This document shows, piece after piece, positions 1 through 9,178 of a stretch of DNA of 64,000 nucleotides (position 1 is the stretch's first letter; each line of letters begins with the position of its first letter). A model generated the notes under the pieces. The model was not told where the DNA came from, did no database searches, and worked only from the letters and a program-made list of their open reading frames with translations. Position numbers and translations under genes: made by a program. Source of the DNA: Leuconostoc falkenbergense (lineage in GTDB: Bacteria; Bacillota; Bacilli; Lactobacillales; Lactobacillaceae); the NCBI RefSeq assembly GCF_014634805.1, contig NZ_BMBS01000004.1, forward strand, positions 1-64,000, written 5' to 3'.

Positions 1-1
1 A

Positions 2-88
2 GTAGTGCTTGATGACCAATTGCAGCATCATAAAAAGAAGCTAAATGCCTTGAAACACTTGACTTCTGGTAGAAAAAAACATGGGTGA
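2..88 (+). CDS. C-terminal end of an unidentified protein (partial)
   Basis: One reading frame is open from the window edge to a TGA at 86-88 and encodes about 28 residues. The tail is rich in His, Lys and Leu (ends ...TSGRKKHG), which suggests a basic, soluble C-terminus. The stop codon lies inside the first arm of a terminator hairpin, as expected for the last gene of a transcript. Too little is visible to name the family. It could also be a chance frame, since only the end is seen. Confidence 0.4.
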   Translation, partial: VVLDDQLQHHKKKLNALKHLTSGRKKHG

Positions 89-107
89 GAAATCACTCAT
101 GTTTTTT
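73..107. terminator. Bidirectional terminator between convergent genes
   Basis: The arms ACATGGGTGA (79-88) and TCACTCATGT (93-102) form a ten-pair stem with one G-T pair and a GAAA loop. A run of A precedes it and a run of T follows, so it can stop transcription from both sides: the plus-strand gene at the window edge and the minus-strand DUF4044 gene. Confidence 0.8.
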
Positions 108-312
108 ACATCCAACCTAATGCACTTACAGCTGCATATACAACTGATCCAACCATTAAAATGACCATTAACCACGACATAACTAAAATCATTTTTTCAA
201 TGCGCGTGCGTGATTTTTTTTCGATTTTAGGGACGCGGTGCTGATTGAGTTGTGCATCAATCTCTGCTTGTAATTTTGCGTTTACCGGTCGTTTATTTTG
301 GTCATCTGCCAT
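106..312 (-). CDS. DUF4044-type small membrane protein
   Basis: This 68-residue protein has a hydrophilic N-terminus, a basic stretch (KIEKKSRTRIEK) and one membrane segment at about residues 40-63 (ILVMSWLMVILMVGSVVYAAV). The layout and the position just upstream of DUF3397 and mraZ fit the DUF4044 family of Lactobacillales, whose function is unknown. The start at 312 (MADDQ) is chosen because AGAGGTGA lies about 7 bases upstream. A longer frame to 357 has no such site. It is divergent from the DUF3397 gene, and the 100-bp gap should hold both promoters. Confidence 0.7.
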   Translation of the reverse strand: MADDQNKRPVNAKLQAEIDAQLNQHRVPKIEKKSRTRIEKMILVMSWLMVILMVGSVVYAAVSALGWM

Positions 313-414
313 TGATTTCACCTCTAATTTATTCTTATTTAGTGTATCATAAGTCACAAAAGATTTGAAATTTTTTATAAAATTAGTTAGAGTTAAAACA
401 CGAGGTAATTAAAA

Positions 415-756
415 ATGCAATGGTGGTATTGGCCATTAGGTGGCTTACTTTTTTGTTTGATATTAATAGGTGCTAATCAGTGGACAGCGATGAAAAAAAT
501 ACGCTTGCATGTTTTGGACGTTATTACGTTACCTGTCTGGGTAATTGCACATTACACGATGGGATATGCGCTAGGCGTTAGCTATATCGAGTGGATTTTG
601 CTTTTCTGGTTTGCTTTTGGGGCTATTTTAGCTTGGTTCTTATTACAAAAAAATTGGGATTGGCGCCATTTTTGGCATCGATATTGGCAATGGAGTGGCC
701 TTTTTGGCATTGCGGTCATAATAGTTGTCATGATTTTGGGCTTTATTAACCACTGA
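415..756 (+). CDS. DUF3397 family membrane protein
   Basis: This 113-residue, very hydrophobic protein has about four predicted membrane segments and many Trp residues (MQWWYWP at the start, NWDWRHFWHRYWQW near residue 90). Length, composition and location directly before mraZ match the DUF3397 family of lactic acid bacteria. No catalytic motif is visible and no function is known for the family. GAGGTAA about 8 bases before ATG supports the start. A terminator follows, so it is probably transcribed separately from the division cluster. Confidence 0.72.
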   Translation: MQWWYWPLGGLLFCLILIGANQWTAMKKIRLHVLDVITLPVWVIAHYTMGYALGVSYIEWILLFWFAFGAILAWFLLQKNWDWRHFWHRYWQWSGLFGIAVIIVVMILGFINH

Positions 757-771
757 CCCCCACTTTTATAA

Positions 772-806
772 AAGCAGTACTGTCATTGATGGTACTGCTT
801 TTTTTA
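772..806 (+). terminator. Rho-independent terminator after DUF3397
   Basis: AGCAGTAC (773-780) and GTACTGCT (792-799) form an eight-pair stem around an 11-base loop, followed by seven T. It separates the DUF3397 gene from the mraZ operon. Confidence 0.85.
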
Positions 807-844
807 CGTGAAAATTTACTGATTGATGACAAATTTCAAAATAA

Positions 845-870
845 GGTGGAGAGAAGTGGTGGAATGTGGT
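845..870 (+). promoter_or_regulatory. MraZ operator: three phased GTGG boxes
   Basis: GTGG occurs at 846-849, 856-859 and 866-869, exactly 10 bp apart and about 40 bp before mraZ. MraZ proteins are known to bind direct repeats of a TGGG/GTGG-type box with helical spacing in their own promoter, so this is probably the autoregulatory operator of the dcw cluster. A TATAGA at 881-886 could be the -10 element, but no clear -35 element is seen. Confidence 0.75.
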
Positions 871-906
871 AAATTAATAGTATAGAATTTTAATGGAGGT
901 GGTCCT

Positions 907-1338
907 ATGTTTATGGGCGAATATTCACATACGCTCGATACGAAAGGACGCCTAATTATTCCGGCAAAATTCCGTAATCAACTTGGTGAAAAATTTATTG
1001 TTACTAAATGGATGGAAAAGTCTTTACGGGCTATGCCATTATCCGTTTGGGAAAAGTTAGAAAATCAGTTGAATCAATTACCAACTGGAAAAAAAGACGC
1101 GCGCTCGTTTAGACGTTTTGTCATGGCCGGCGCATTAGAAGCTGAGTTTGATAAGCAAGGTCGAATTATTGTACCAAGTAACTTACGAGAGTACGCATCA
1201 CTAGAAAAAGATGTTATTGTAACTGGCGTTGGTGATTCTTTCGAAATTTGGAGTGCTGATACATGGGCTGCGTACACAGCTGAGACAGCCGAAAACTTTG
1301 ATGATATTGCTGAGGGGTTAGTTGATTTTGATTTTTAA
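907..1338 (+). CDS. mraZ: MraZ, transcriptional regulator of the dcw cluster
   Basis: This 143-residue protein carries two SpoVT-AbrB-like half domains, each marked by the conserved D-K/T-K/Q-G-R-hydrophobic-P core: DTKGRLIIPAKFR at residues 11-23 and DKQGRIIVPSNLR at 82-94. MraZ forms rings that bind repeated boxes upstream of its own gene and controls the division and cell-wall operon. GGAGGT is six bases before ATG 907, and the MFMGEY start is typical of the family. The gene opens the dcw operon, 38 bp ahead of rsmH. Confidence 0.97.
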   Translation: MFMGEYSHTLDTKGRLIIPAKFRNQLGEKFIVTKWMEKSLRAMPLSVWEKLENQLNQLPTGKKDARSFRRFVMAGALEAEFDKQGRIIVPSNLREYASLEKDVIVTGVGDSFEIWSADTWAAYTAETAENFDDIAEGLVDFDF

Positions 1339-1376
1339 TGTAACCAAATAGGTTGCCAGAAGGAAAGTGAGCTGAA

Positions 1377-2315
1377 ATGACATTTGAACACGTTACGGTG
1401 CTATTGCATGAGGCCATTGAATTATTAGATATCAAGCCTGACGGTATTTATGTGGACGCAACGCTTGGAGGCGGCGGGCACACGGGTGAGATTTTAAAGC
1501 AATTAACAACTGGCAAGCTGTATAGTTTTGATCAGGATGATACAGCAATTCAATACAATATGACCCGCTATGCAGATGACATTGCACAAGGAAAATTAGT
1601 TTTGATTCATCAAAATTTTAGGACATTAACTTCGGCGCTAGCAACACGTAATATTCAGAATGTTGATGGCATTGTTTATGATTTGGGTGTCAGTTCAGTT
1701 CAATTTGATGATGGACAACGCGGTTTTAGCTATAACTACGATGCTGAATTAGACATGAGAATGGATCAAAGACAAACTTTGACTGCTAAAACAATTGTCA
1801 ATGAATGGTCGTTTAATGAGCTGTTAAGAGTGTTGAGTCGCTACGGTGAAGACCGTTTTCCAAAACAAATTGCCCGTAAGATAGAGCAACATCGAGAAAA
1901 CGGCCCTATTAACACAACGTTTGAATTGGTTGACATCATTAAAGAAGCAATTCCAGCGCCTGCCCGCCGTAAGGGAGGACATCCTGCTAAAAGAACATTT
2001 CAAGCGTTAAGAATTGCGGTTAATGATGAATTGGGTGCATTAGAAGACTCTTTAACGCAGGCATTGGACCTAATTGATCATAACGGTCGCATTAGTGTTA
2101 TTACATTTCAATCATTAGAAGATCGTCTTGTAAAGCAAATGTTTCGTGAAAAAACTAGCGCACCTGAATTACCTGCCGGTTTACCTGTATTACCCGGACA
2201 ATTTGAAGCTGAGTATGACGCACTGACCAGAAAACCTATTTTACCAAGTGCTGCCGAAATGAGTACTAATCATCGATCGGAATCAGCTAAACTACGCGGT
2301 ATTCGACGCAAATAA
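1377..2315 (+). CDS. rsmH: 16S rRNA m4C1402 methyltransferase RsmH (MraW)
   Basis: This 312-residue enzyme transfers a methyl group from S-adenosylmethionine to N4 of C1402 in the ribosomal P site. The SAM-binding loop [15 protein letters not shown] is at residues 26-40, followed by YDLGVSS near residue 100 and the family signature [14 protein letters not shown] near residues 200-213. Length is normal. AAGGAAAG lies before the ATG. Its second place in the dcw cluster, between mraZ and ftsL, is the standard arrangement. Confidence 0.97.
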   Translation: MTFEHVTVLLHEAIELLDIKPDGIYVDATLGGGGHTGEILKQLTTGKLYSFDQDDTAIQYNMTRYADDIAQGKLVLIHQNFRTLTSALATRNIQNVDGIVYDLGVSSVQFDDGQRGFSYNYDAELDMRMDQRQTLTAKTIVNEWSFNELLRVLSRYGEDRFPKQIARKIEQHRENGPINTTFELVDIIKEAIPAPARRKGGHPAKRTFQALRIAVNDELGALEDSLTQALDLIDHNGRISVITFQSLEDRLVKQMFREKTSAPELPAGLPVLPGQFEAEYDALTRKPILPSAAEMSTNHRSESAKLRGIRRK

Positions 2316-2371
2316 CTTAATTTAAGTTTTAAAACTAATTGTTACATCATCAGATTTTTGGAGAAAAAGCT

Positions 2372-2743
2372 ATGGCACAAAATGCATACGAATACTCATC
2401 AGCTGCTGCACAACAAGCACCACTCACGCAACCACGCTATCGCCAACGCAAAGCAATTAAATATAAAGCAGCAGTTTGGACCAAAAAGGAACGTGGGCTA
2501 GTTATCTTTGTGGCTGCAGTTGTCTTGTCATTGATGGTTGGTGCTGTTTTTACTAGTATGCAAATTACAAAAGCGACTAATAGTACGACGGCTATTGAAA
2601 CAAAAATAAGCAATACGAAACAAAACAATGATGATTTACAAACTAAGATTCAAGATGTCACTAGTAAATCAAATCTAGATAAGGTTGCAAAAAAATACGG
2701 CATGACACTGTCAGATGATAGTGTACGCAATATTAATCAATAA
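2372..2743 (+). CDS. ftsL: Cell division protein FtsL
   Basis: This 123-residue bitopic membrane protein has a basic cytoplasmic tail, one membrane segment at about 43-63 (LVIFVAAVVLSLMVGAVF) and a short extracellular coiled coil rich in Asn, Gln, Lys and Asp. FtsL pairs with DivIB and DivIC at the septum and helps recruit the division transpeptidase. FtsL sequences diverge widely, so the call rests on topology and on its place between rsmH and the transpeptidase. Start 2372 follows TTGGAGA; an upstream ATG at 2339 has no ribosome site. Confidence 0.88.
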   Translation: MAQNAYEYSSAAAQQAPLTQPRYRQRKAIKYKAAVWTKKERGLVIFVAAVVLSLMVGAVFTSMQITKATNSTTAIETKISNTKQNNDDLQTKIQDVTSKSNLDKVAKKYGMTLSDDSVRNINQ

Positions 2744-2745
2744 TT

Positions 2746-4890
2746 ATGAAAAATAAAGTGAGACGGATACCAAATAAAAGAATCACGAAGAATGCCAAAA
2801 TTTTTGGTGGGTTGTTGCTGTGTGGCACAACAGTGGTGATTTTAATGCTTGGTATTCGTCTTTTTGTTATTGCAGGGAATAAAGCCGTTGATGGGCATAA
2901 CCTAACAAAAGCGACACGAGAAGCTTTTATGGGGAAACAAAACATTATTGCTAATCGTGGTAAAATTTTTGACACCAATGGACAAGTATTAGCCGAGAAC
3001 ACAACGGTTTACAATGTCTACGCAGTCTTGGACAAAAATCAAAAAGACGCTGACGGCAAACCAGATTATGTGACGGATGCGAGTGAAACAGCTCAGAAAT
3101 TAAGCACGGTCATTAACCTAAAAGAAAAAGCGATTTACAAACGATTGAAAGCTAAGCAATTTCAAGTAGAGTTTGGATCAGCTGGTAAAAGTCTGACAAT
3201 TGCACAACATAAGAAAATATTGGCTATGAAGCTTCCAGGCATAAAATTCACATCACAAGCAGCGCGTGTTTACCCCAATGATCAAATGGCATCTCATCTG
3301 ATTGGAAACATTAAGTATAGTGAAAATGTCAGTGGTCAGTCAACAATGACTGGCATGATGGGAATTGAAGCCGCCGAAAACTCGGTATTAACTGGTAAAA
3401 ATGGTATTAAAAGTTACGAAGGTCAAAAAGAGAATAACAAAAATAGTCGAACCGTAAAAAATGGGGATGACGTGTATCTTACTTTAGATGACAGTTTGCA
3501 AAACACATTAGAAACCCGTATGGATACATTGATTAAAGATACGGAGGCAAAAACAGCAGTTGCAGTATTGATGGAAGCAAAAACAGGGCGAATTGTTGCA
3601 GCAACACAAAGGCCAAATTTTAATGCTAATGACAAATCTTCGAATCCGGAAACTTGGCAAAACCTACTTGATCAAGGTGCCTTTGAGCCTGGTTCAACTA
3701 TGAAAGCTATCACGTTGTCGGCTGCTATTGATACAGGAGAGTGGCGACCCAATGATACCTATCAATCGGGAACATTTTTAATTGATGGCAAGAAAGTTGT
3801 TGATGCTTTTGGCCAAGATGCTGGTATGTTGACCTATCGGGAAGGATTTTGGCGATCGTCTAACGTTGCTTTTGCCCGCACTGAACAAAAGTTGGGTGCG
3901 GTAACATGGCGTAAGTATTTGACTCGGTTCCGTTTTTTACAGTCTACTAAATCAGGTCTCAATGGTGAAGAAGCTGGTTCTATTTCATTTACTTATCCGA
4001 TTGAACAGGCCAATACAGCTTATGGTCAAGCCATCAACGTGACACCATTACAACTGATTCAGGCGTTTTCAGCGATTGCCAACAATGGTAAGGAAATTAA
4101 ACCTTATTTTGTCGATAAAGTAGTTAACTCTGCGACTGGTGCAATTGTCAAGGAAGGAAAAACAACAACTGTTGCCCACCCAATTAAAGCAAGTACGGCT
4201 GAAAAAGTTCGTGAATATATGATTGATGTTGTAAATCAGTCTACTGGAACTGCTAAGGAATTTGATTTGCGAGATGCTGGATATCAGATTGCTGCTAAAA
4301 CTGGAACTGCTCAAGTGGCAGAAAAAGGTCAATACCTAGATGGTCTGAAAAATGCAATTCATTCAGTCGTTGTATTAGCACCGGAAAAAGATCCAAAATA
4401 TATTTTTTACATGGCTGTTAAACAACCAAAAGTTTTCCCAGATGCAACAATTCAAACCACAATGAACAAAGTATTTAGGCCGTTAATGCTTCAAGCTTTG
4501 AATAATAGCAGTAGCGCTGTAAAATCTAAGACAACGAAACAGACGGTGCCTAATGTTGTGGGCCAATCAATCACTGCTGCCAAAACAACATTAACTAAAG
4601 CAGGTTTCCGAGTGGCTGTTGTTGGGACAACTGGAAAAATTAAATCGCAATCGCTGTTACCTGAACAAAAAGCATTGACCAATCAATTAGTCATATTAAA
4701 AGCGCAGGGTACCACGAATATGCCTGATATGACAGGGTGGAGTTTAACAGATGCACAGTCGTTTGCAAAGCAAATTGGCTTCACGTTGACTTGGAAAGGG
4801 TCTGGCTACATTACGAGTCAAAGTGTTGGTGCTAATCAGTTGGTTGTCAAAAGCAGTCAAGTAGCGATTGTATTGAAAGAGAAGGAGTAA
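2746..4890 (+). CDS. pbpB: Penicillin-binding protein 2B (division transpeptidase, FtsI-like) with two PASTA domains
   Basis: This 714-residue class B PBP crosslinks septal peptidoglycan. It has a membrane anchor near residues 20-45, a dimerisation region, and a transpeptidase domain with S317-T-M-K (catalytic serine), S371-S-N and K518-T-G. Two C-terminal PASTA domains start at about 601 (VPNVVGQS) and 659 (MPDMTGWS), as in PBP2x/PBP2b proteins of Gram-positives. The ATG is only two bases after the ftsL stop and no clear Shine-Dalgarno is visible, so translation is probably coupled to ftsL. Confidence 0.95.
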   Translation: MKNKVRRIPNKRITKNAKIFGGLLLCGTTVVILMLGIRLFVIAGNKAVDGHNLTKATREAFMGKQNIIANRGKIFDTNGQVLAENTTVYNVYAVLDKNQKDADGKPDYVTDASETAQKLSTVINLKEKAIYKRLKAKQFQVEFGSAGKSLTIAQHKKILAMKLPGIKFTSQAARVYPNDQMASHLIGNIKYSENVSGQSTMTGMMGIEAAENSVLTGKNGIKSYEGQKENNKNSRTVKNGDDVYLTLDDSLQNTLETRMDTLIKDTEAKTAVAVLMEAKTGRIVAATQRPNFNANDKSSNPETWQNLLDQGAFEPGSTMKAITLSAAIDTGEWRPNDTYQSGTFLIDGKKVVDAFGQDAGMLTYREGFWRSSNVAFARTEQKLGAVTWRKYLTRFRFLQSTKSGLNGEEAGSISFTYPIEQANTAYGQAINVTPLQLIQAFSAIANNGKEIKPYFVDKVVNSATGAIVKEGKTTTVAHPIKASTAEKVREYMIDVVNQSTGTAKEFDLRDAGYQIAAKTGTAQVAEKGQYLDGLKNAIHSVVVLAPEKDPKYIFYMAVKQPKVFPDATIQTTMNKVFRPLMLQALNNSSSAVKSKTTKQTVPNVVGQSITAAKTTLTKAGFRVAVVGTTGKIKSQSLLPEQKALTNQLVILKAQGTTNMPDMTGWSLTDAQSFAKQIGFTLTWKGSGYITSQSVGANQLVVKSSQVAIVLKEKE

Positions 4891-4899
4891 CAGGGAGAA

Positions 4900-5862
4900 A
4901 TGACAGAAAATCTATGGACTTTCGCACGATCGTTTATCGTGACAGTTATTTTTATGCCAGCATTGATTAACTTTTTGAGGCATTCTAAGGAGCAGGCAGT
5001 AATCCGTAAACTGGGTCCTGATCATCAGGCCAAAGCAGGGACACCAAGTATGGGCGGTGTATTATTTGTATTAGCTGCTGTGATCAGTGCCGTTGTTGGT
5101 GGGGTAGCAAGTGAGGGGTGGCATGGCTTCATGTTACAATTGATGCCGATTTTGGCATTTGTGGCGTTTGCCATTATTGGAGGTGTGGATGACACACTGA
5201 AAATATTGAAACATGCAGATGATGGTTTTAGGTTTAAGCCAAAATTGTTAGCACAAACACTTAGCGCTTTGGTAGTCATGATTGTTATGTGGTTTATGAA
5301 TGTGCCGTTTGTACTTAATGTACCGTTTGTTGGCCATATTTATTTGGGTGGTTTTTATTTCATTTTCATGTGGTTCTGGCTGGTAGGGTGGTCAAATGCC
5401 ACTAACTTAACAGATGGGCTTGATGGGTTACTAACTGGTATTAGCATTATTGTTTATGGCACCTATACATGGATTGCAATGGCAATGCATAGTCAGTCGA
5501 TCGTGATTTTTAATATCGCAATTATTGGTGCATTGGTTGGCTTCTTGATTTATAACAAACCTAAGGCCAAAATTTTCATGGGAGATACAGGATCGCTAGC
5601 TTTAGGCGCTGGATTGGCAATTGAGACAATCTTGTTGGGTATTCCATTTTCTCTAGTTTGGTTTGGTATTGTCTTTGTAATCGAAACGTTATCGGTCATT
5701 ATTCAAACCATAGGTTATCACTTTTGGCACAAGCGAATCTTCCCAATGGCACCAATTCACCACTCATTTGAAAAATTTGGTTGGCGTGAATGGCAAATTG
5801 ATATACTATTTTGGATTGTAACTCTCCTAGTAAGTATTGTAGGGATTTTATACATGAGTTGA
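4900..5862 (+). CDS. mraY: Phospho-N-acetylmuramoyl-pentapeptide transferase MraY
   Basis: This 320-residue polytopic membrane enzyme attaches phospho-MurNAc-pentapeptide to undecaprenyl phosphate to make lipid I. About ten membrane segments are visible. Family motifs are TPSMGGVLFV near the N-terminus, NATNLTDGLDGL with the Asp pair, GDTGSLALG, and the His-rich loop PIHHSFEKFG near residue 290. AGGGAGA before the ATG supports the start. It lies nine bases after pbpB and ahead of murD, as usual. Confidence 0.97.
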   Translation: MTENLWTFARSFIVTVIFMPALINFLRHSKEQAVIRKLGPDHQAKAGTPSMGGVLFVLAAVISAVVGGVASEGWHGFMLQLMPILAFVAFAIIGGVDDTLKILKHADDGFRFKPKLLAQTLSALVVMIVMWFMNVPFVLNVPFVGHIYLGGFYFIFMWFWLVGWSNATNLTDGLDGLLTGISIIVYGTYTWIAMAMHSQSIVIFNIAIIGALVGFLIYNKPKAKIFMGDTGSLALGAGLAIETILLGIPFSLVWFGIVFVIETLSVIIQTIGYHFWHKRIFPMAPIHHSFEKFGWREWQIDILFWIVTLLVSIVGILYMS

Positions 5863-5906
5863 GACGGTGATAGCCGTGTACATAAATAAAGAAATCAGGT
5901 TAAATC

Positions 5907-7253
5907 ATGCAGGCACTGGATTTTAAAAATGAAAAAATTATGGTTTATGGTTGGGCACGTTCTGGCAAAGCAGTGACTAAGCTTTTATTAGCACTTGGTG
6001 CTGATGTTACTGTTGCAAATGACGGCGATTTTCAAGAAGACGATGATTTTCTGACTTTGCAATCTCAAAGAGTTACTTTTATATCGCAAGCTCAAGATGT
6101 GCATCTTGATAACAGTTTCAAATATCTGGTGAAAAATCCAGGTATTAATTACGACCAGCCATTGGTACAAAAGGCGCTTGTCTTGAAAATTCCAATTTTA
6201 ACAGAGGTTGCCGTGGCGTTGAGTACATTCAATGGCCGATTAATTGCGGTGACAGGATCCAATGGTAAAACGACAACGACTTCCTTGATTCGTGATATGC
6301 TCAAGTCGGATGAACAGCCGGTCACGACAGCCGGCAATATTGGCACGCCGGTCAGTGAAGTCGTTGCTAATTTAACTGAAAAAGATACATTATTGTTAGA
6401 ATTGTCCAGTTTCCAACTAATGGGTATACCAGATATTCGACCAGATATTGCTGTTGTGACCAATATTTTTTCTAATCACTTGGATTATCACAAAACTAGA
6501 GATAATTACGTAGCTGCCAAATTTCAGATTACACGCCATCAAACTAAAAATCAGTATTTAATTTTAAATGCTGATGGCCCAGATACCCCAAATTTTGCTG
6601 CTAAAACGCACGCGAAAGTGCTAACGTTTTCTCGTCAACAAAGTGGTTTGCAGGCAGAAATTAAAGATGATCAACTATTGATTAACGGCGATGCAATAAT
6701 GCCTGTAACTGACATAAAGCTAGTGGGACCCCACAATTTGGAAAATGTTTTAGCAGCAGCAACAGCTGCCAAACTAGCTGGGGTGAGTGATCGCGCGATT
6801 AAAGATGTGTTGAAGACTTTTGGAGGGGTTGAACATCGTTTGCAGTATTTATTTACTGTGAATGGTGTAAAGTACTATAATGATTCAAAAGCCACCGACA
6901 TTGAGGCAACACAGACAGCATTAAATAGCTTTGATCAACCAACAATATGGATTGGTGGTGGGTTATACCGCGGTGATGATTTGTCACGCATGGTACCTAA
7001 TTTAAAACATGTGAAAACCGTAATCGCTGTTGGACAAACGCAACAAAAAATTGTTGATTTGGCAAACCAAGCCGATAAAACAGTCATTACTGTTAAGGAT
7101 GTTATGGCAGCGGCGCCAGAAGCAGTGAAGTTAGCACGTCCGGGCGACGTGGTATTACTATCACCAGCTCATGCCAGTTGGGATCAATTTAAGACATTTG
7201 AAGAACGCGGTGAAAAGTTTGTCGCTGCACTAAAAGAAGCACTTAAAATTTGA
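5907..7253 (+). CDS. murD: UDP-N-acetylmuramoyl-L-alanine:D-glutamate ligase MurD
   Basis: This 448-residue cytoplasmic ligase adds D-Glu to UDP-MurNAc-L-Ala using ATP. A Rossmann-like N-terminal domain is followed by the ATP loop VTGSNGKTTTT at about 115-125, then NIFSNHLDYH in the central domain and YNDSKATD in the third domain, all typical of Mur ligases. Length is normal. It ends within the ribosome site of murG, so the two are probably translated together. Confidence 0.97.
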   Translation: MQALDFKNEKIMVYGWARSGKAVTKLLLALGADVTVANDGDFQEDDDFLTLQSQRVTFISQAQDVHLDNSFKYLVKNPGINYDQPLVQKALVLKIPILTEVAVALSTFNGRLIAVTGSNGKTTTTSLIRDMLKSDEQPVTTAGNIGTPVSEVVANLTEKDTLLLELSSFQLMGIPDIRPDIAVVTNIFSNHLDYHKTRDNYVAAKFQITRHQTKNQYLILNADGPDTPNFAAKTHAKVLTFSRQQSGLQAEIKDDQLLINGDAIMPVTDIKLVGPHNLENVLAAATAAKLAGVSDRAIKDVLKTFGGVEHRLQYLFTVNGVKYYNDSKATDIEATQTALNSFDQPTIWIGGGLYRGDDLSRMVPNLKHVKTVIAVGQTQQKIVDLANQADKTVITVKDVMAAAPEAVKLARPGDVVLLSPAHASWDQFKTFEERGEKFVAALKEALKI

Positions 7254-7264
7254 AAGGAGTCGTT

Positions 7265-8356
7265 ATGAAAATTATTTTATCTGGTGGTGGAACAGGTGGT
7301 CATATTTATCCGGCGCTTGCTTTAGCTGAAGTGATTCAAAAGCATGAACCCGATACAAAATTTTTGTATGTGGGATCAGAGCGAGGTGTTGAATCTAATA
7401 TTGTTCCTGCAACAGGAATGGCATTTGAGCGCCTAACTGTTCAGGGTTTCAAGCGGTCACTATCTTTAGATAATGTTAAAACGATTTCTCTGTTTTTAAG
7501 AGCCGTTCGTGAGGCAAAAAAAATTCTTAAAGAGTTTCAGCCGGATGTCGTCGTTGGCACTGGCGGATACGTCAGTGGGGCAGTTGTTTATGCAGCCCAA
7601 CGATTACATATTCCAACGGTCATTCATGAACAAAATTCAGTTGCTGGTGTTACAAATAAATTTTTGTCTCGTGGTGCGACGCGTATCGGTGTTGCTTTCG
7701 ATGTTGCGTTATCACAATTTCCCAAAGGAAAAGCAACGGTGGTTGGAAACCCAAGAGCACAGCAAGTTGCTTCACTCAAGTCAAATTTCTCATGGCAACA
7801 GATTGGCTTGCGCGATGACAAAAAGACTTTGCTAATATTTGGTGGGTCTCAAGGTGCGCCAGCTATTAATTTAGCAGTTATTGATGCTTTAGAAACATTT
7901 AATCAACGAAGCTATCAAGTTGTGTTTGTTACTGGGCCAAAACGTTATGATAATGTCCTTGCAAGAATGACTACACAACCAGCTGAAAATGTCAGAATAT
8001 TACCTTATATTGACAACATGCCAGAAGTTATGGCACAAACTGATGCGATAGTGGCAAGGGCTGGCGCGACATCAATAGCAGAAATTACAGCGCTGGGTAT
8101 TCCGTCTATTTTAATTCCGAGTCCCTTTGTGACAGGTGATCATCAGACTAAAAATGCGCAAAGTTTGGTTGATGCTGGTGCTGCATTGATGATTTCCGAG
8201 CCATCTTTGTCAGCAGTTACGCTAACTCAAGCTGCCGATACATTGTTATTAAATGACAAGGTGAGTGAGGCGATGGCAGCTCAGGCAACTAAAATTGGTG
8301 TGCGCGATGCTGGCGAAAGACTTTATGCACTGATTCTTGATGCAATTGGAGAATGA
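7265..8356 (+). CDS. murG: UDP-GlcNAc:lipid I N-acetylglucosaminyltransferase MurG
   Basis: This 363-residue GT28 enzyme adds GlcNAc to lipid I at the inner membrane face, giving lipid II. The N-terminal glycine loop GGGTGGH (7-13), GTGGYVSG, HEQNSVAG and the C-terminal nucleotide-sugar loop GATSIAEITALGIPS are all visible. ATG 7265 is preceded by AAAGGAG at the right spacing. A TTG at 7250 in the same frame overlaps that ribosome site and is rejected. The stop overlaps the start of divIB. Confidence 0.97.
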   Translation: MKIILSGGGTGGHIYPALALAEVIQKHEPDTKFLYVGSERGVESNIVPATGMAFERLTVQGFKRSLSLDNVKTISLFLRAVREAKKILKEFQPDVVVGTGGYVSGAVVYAAQRLHIPTVIHEQNSVAGVTNKFLSRGATRIGVAFDVALSQFPKGKATVVGNPRAQQVASLKSNFSWQQIGLRDDKKTLLIFGGSQGAPAINLAVIDALETFNQRSYQVVFVTGPKRYDNVLARMTTQPAENVRILPYIDNMPEVMAQTDAIVARAGATSIAEITALGIPSILIPSPFVTGDHQTKNAQSLVDAGAALMISEPSLSAVTLTQAADTLLLNDKVSEAMAAQATKIGVRDAGERLYALILDAIGE

Positions 8357-9069
8357 TGAAAGAAGATGTACCACAATTAAAACATATTGTAAACAAGAAA
8401 CGACCGTTACAACTTTGGCTGAGTTTAGCGGTTTTTGCTGTTTTGATTGGCGGTTTAATATTGATTTTACAACCTTGGCGTACGATTAAAAATGTGTCAG
8501 TTGCGTCAACGGTCGTTTCTAAAGAGCAAATAAAAAAATATGTTAATGTTGATCAAACGACACCGTATTGGCGTTTGGTTGGACAACAAGCTTTTATTGA
8601 AAATCGACTGCAATCACAAAACAATAAAATAGACTCGGTAAAAGTGACTTTAAATGATGGCGATGTGTTGTTTACTGTTGTTGAAAGAGTCAATGCTGGA
8701 TTTGTTCAACAAAAAGGACAGTGGTATGCTATCAATCAGCAAGGAAATCGTCATTCAGTCAGTCAACCAGATGGTGATGCACCAGTTTATACAGGCTTTA
8801 AGAGCGATGACACATTGGCTAAAACGGCTGTCACATTTTCCAATTTTGAAGCATCTTTGCGACAAAATATTAGTCAAATAATATTTTCGCCTACAAAAGA
8901 GAACCCGAAACGCCTAAAAATTATCATGGCTGATGGTAATACTGTGCTGGCAACGACAACAACATTTGGTCAAAAGATTGTTTATTATCCTGGTATTGCA
9001 GCACAAATGAAAGCAAAAGGTGTGGTTGACCTACAATTTGGCGCTTTCTCATATAACTATAAATCTTAA
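8353..9069 (+). CDS. divIB: Cell division protein DivIB (FtsQ)
   Basis: This 238-residue bitopic protein has a short cytoplasmic N-terminus, one membrane segment near residues 21-42 and an extracellular POTRA domain beginning at WRTIKNVSV. A beta domain follows. DivIB joins FtsL and DivIC to activate septal synthesis. Two adjacent ATG codons (8353 and 8356) follow GGAG closely and the second has better spacing, so the protein may start MKEDVPQL. The first ATG overlaps the murG stop. Family sequences are variable; position between murG and ftsA supports the call. Confidence 0.9.
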   Translation: MMKEDVPQLKHIVNKKRPLQLWLSLAVFAVLIGGLILILQPWRTIKNVSVASTVVSKEQIKKYVNVDQTTPYWRLVGQQAFIENRLQSQNNKIDSVKVTLNDGDVLFTVVERVNAGFVQQKGQWYAINQQGNRHSVSQPDGDAPVYTGFKSDDTLAKTAVTFSNFEASLRQNISQIIFSPTKENPKRLKIIMADGNTVLATTTTFGQKIVYYPGIAAQMKAKGVVDLQFGAFSYNYKS

Positions 9070-9100
9070 ATATGAAACGTACTGAAAAACTAGAATTGGG

Positions 9101-9120
9101 TCGCAAAATATTGCGATTTT
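9101..9120 (+). terminator. Short hairpin with T run between divIB and ftsA
   Basis: TCGCAA (9101-9106) and TTGCGA (9111-9116) enclose a four-base loop and are followed by four T. The stem is short, so it is at most a weak terminator or attenuator between the wall-synthesis genes and ftsA. No convincing promoter was recognised in the rest of the 109-bp gap. Confidence 0.4.
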
Positions 9121-9178
9121 ATGTTACTATTAATATTAGGTATATTTTGTAAAAATAATTAACAAAGGGGCACAACGC

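Noticed and set aside
7250-7264. TTG start for murG
   Set aside because: It overlaps the Shine-Dalgarno AAAGGAG that serves ATG 7265, and homologues begin MKIILSGGGTGGH.
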